This document shows positions 4,983-5,145 of a stretch of DNA of 5,145 nucleotides, one piece after another. This DNA is from Candidatus Paceibacter sp. (GTDB lineage: Bacteria; Patescibacteriota; Patescibacteriia; SG8-24; DYFX01). Position 1 is the first letter of the stretch. Each line of letters opens with the position of its first letter. The stretch lies in contig DYFX01000067.1 of the NCBI GenBank assembly GCA_020724945.1, positions 1 through 5,145 on the forward strand, in the 5' to 3' direction. A program made the translations under genes and the position numbers. The notes beneath the pieces are model-generated. The model was given only the letters and a program-made list of their open reading frames with translations. It ran no database searches and had not been told where the DNA came from.

Positions 4983-4984
4983 GG

Positions 4985-4992
4985 TTCCCCCT
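4985..4992 (-). promoter_or_regulatory. Ribosome binding site of the ATP-grasp gene
   Basis: The minus strand reads AGGGGGAA (4992-4985), then CC and the ATG at 4982. The G-run ends 4 nt before the start codon. It is the only recognisable Shine-Dalgarno directly in front of a confident gene start in this window and supports this ATG. Confidence 0.6.
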
Positions 4993-5016
4993 TTCTCGAT
5001 CGTTGAAAGGACAATG

Positions 5017-5042
5017 AAAAAAGCCTATCGGTCGATAGGCTT
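5017..5042 (-). terminator. Rho-independent terminator of the right-edge gene
   Basis: On the minus strand AAGCCTATCG (5042-5033) pairs perfectly with CGATAGGCTT (5030-5021), a 10-bp stem with a 2-nt loop (or 9 bp with a 4-nt loop). A run of six T (5022-5017) includes the last stem bases, then CATT follows. The TAG stop of the upstream gene lies within the descending arm, at 5027-5025. Confidence 0.85.
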
Positions 5043-5050
5043 GGTGTCAA
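5022..5050 (-). promoter_or_regulatory. Possible promoter of the ATP-grasp gene overlapping a terminator
   Basis: On the minus strand a perfect -35 TTGACA (5050-5045), inside the 3' end of the upstream gene, is followed after 17 bp by TAGGCT (5027-5022, 3/6 to the -10 consensus). Transcription would start in or just after the T-run of the terminator, giving a leader of about 30-35 nt to the ATG at 4982. The weak -10 limits confidence. Confidence 0.4.
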
Positions 5051-5145
5051 TCGGAACATCCGGGAAGGCCGCTCGGAGCGCCTCGGCGAACCGCTCGCGC
5101 TCTTCCGGCGTGGCCGTCTCGGGAAGCCCGAACTCGACGGCGAGC
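5025..5145 (-). CDS. C-terminal end of an unidentified protein (partial, runs off right edge)
   Basis: The last 39 codons of a leftward gene end at TAG 5027-5025. The visible peptide reads LAVEFGLPETATPEERERFA at its start and ends FPDVPIDTKPIDR. The frame is supported by its protein-like composition and by the stop lying inside a textbook terminator; the other minus-strand frames give arginine-rich or interrupted peptides. PEERERFAEALRAAF is probably an amphipathic helix. I do not recognise the family from this fragment. The gene is 42 bp upstream of the ATP-grasp gene in the same direction, but the terminator between them suggests separate units with partial readthrough at most. Confidence 0.75.
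   Translation of the reverse strand, partial: LAVEFGLPETATPEERERFAEALRAAFPDVPIDTKPIDR

Noticed and set aside
3360..5006. A 548-codon open frame on the plus strand opposite the ATP-grasp gene
   Set aside because: It is codon-for-codon antisense to a gene with clear ATP-grasp motifs, is dominated by Ala, Val, Glu, Asp, Arg and Gly, and has no family features. Long antisense frames are expected at this G+C content.

Overview
This is a GC-rich bacterial window (roughly 60% G+C by eye) that is almost fully coding. Nearly everything reads on the minus strand; rpmB is the only confident plus-strand gene. The ribosomal-protein and EF-G sequences look most like candidate-phyla-radiation (Patescibacteria) versions: S7 starts MRGKQAPKRL, EF-G starts MPREYPLERTRNIG, S12 has a mid-N-terminal insertion, and the short M50 protease carries the motifs GRLTLNP and WAKPVPYNPYNLR. 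That placement comes from remembered family patterns and no search was run. The high G+C would be at the upper end for that group.

Layout from left to right. The str operon reads leftward as rpsL (712-1140), rpsG (217-684) and the start of fusA (1-190). A leader of about 200 bp with a promoter precedes it. Next is a leftward M50 (site-2-type) membrane protease gene (1355-1999). It is divergent from rpmB (2090-2278, plus strand), and the two appear to share one palindromic -35 element. rpmB converges on a leftward class I SAM-dependent methyltransferase gene (2301-2900), with a probably bidirectional terminator between them. A tRNA-Pro(GGG) gene with its own promoter and terminator follows (2956-3030). 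Then comes about 270 bp without a convincing gene that holds a long inverted repeat (3187-3314). A large leftward ATP-grasp ligase-like gene fills 3375-4982. The right edge holds the last 39 codons of another leftward gene, whose stop codon lies inside its own terminator hairpin.

The translation genes (rpsL, rpsG, fusA, rpmB, tRNA-Pro) are housekeeping. The protease, methyltransferase and ATP-grasp protein each seem to be separate transcription units, with promoters or terminators visible between most of them. I see no mobile element, phage gene or CRISPR array. The less ordinary material is regulatory: apparently leaderless genes with a repeated -10-to-ATG geometry, a strong Shine-Dalgarno sequence far upstream of rpsL, stop codons inside terminator hairpins, a shared terminator tail, and the unexplained inverted-repeat element.
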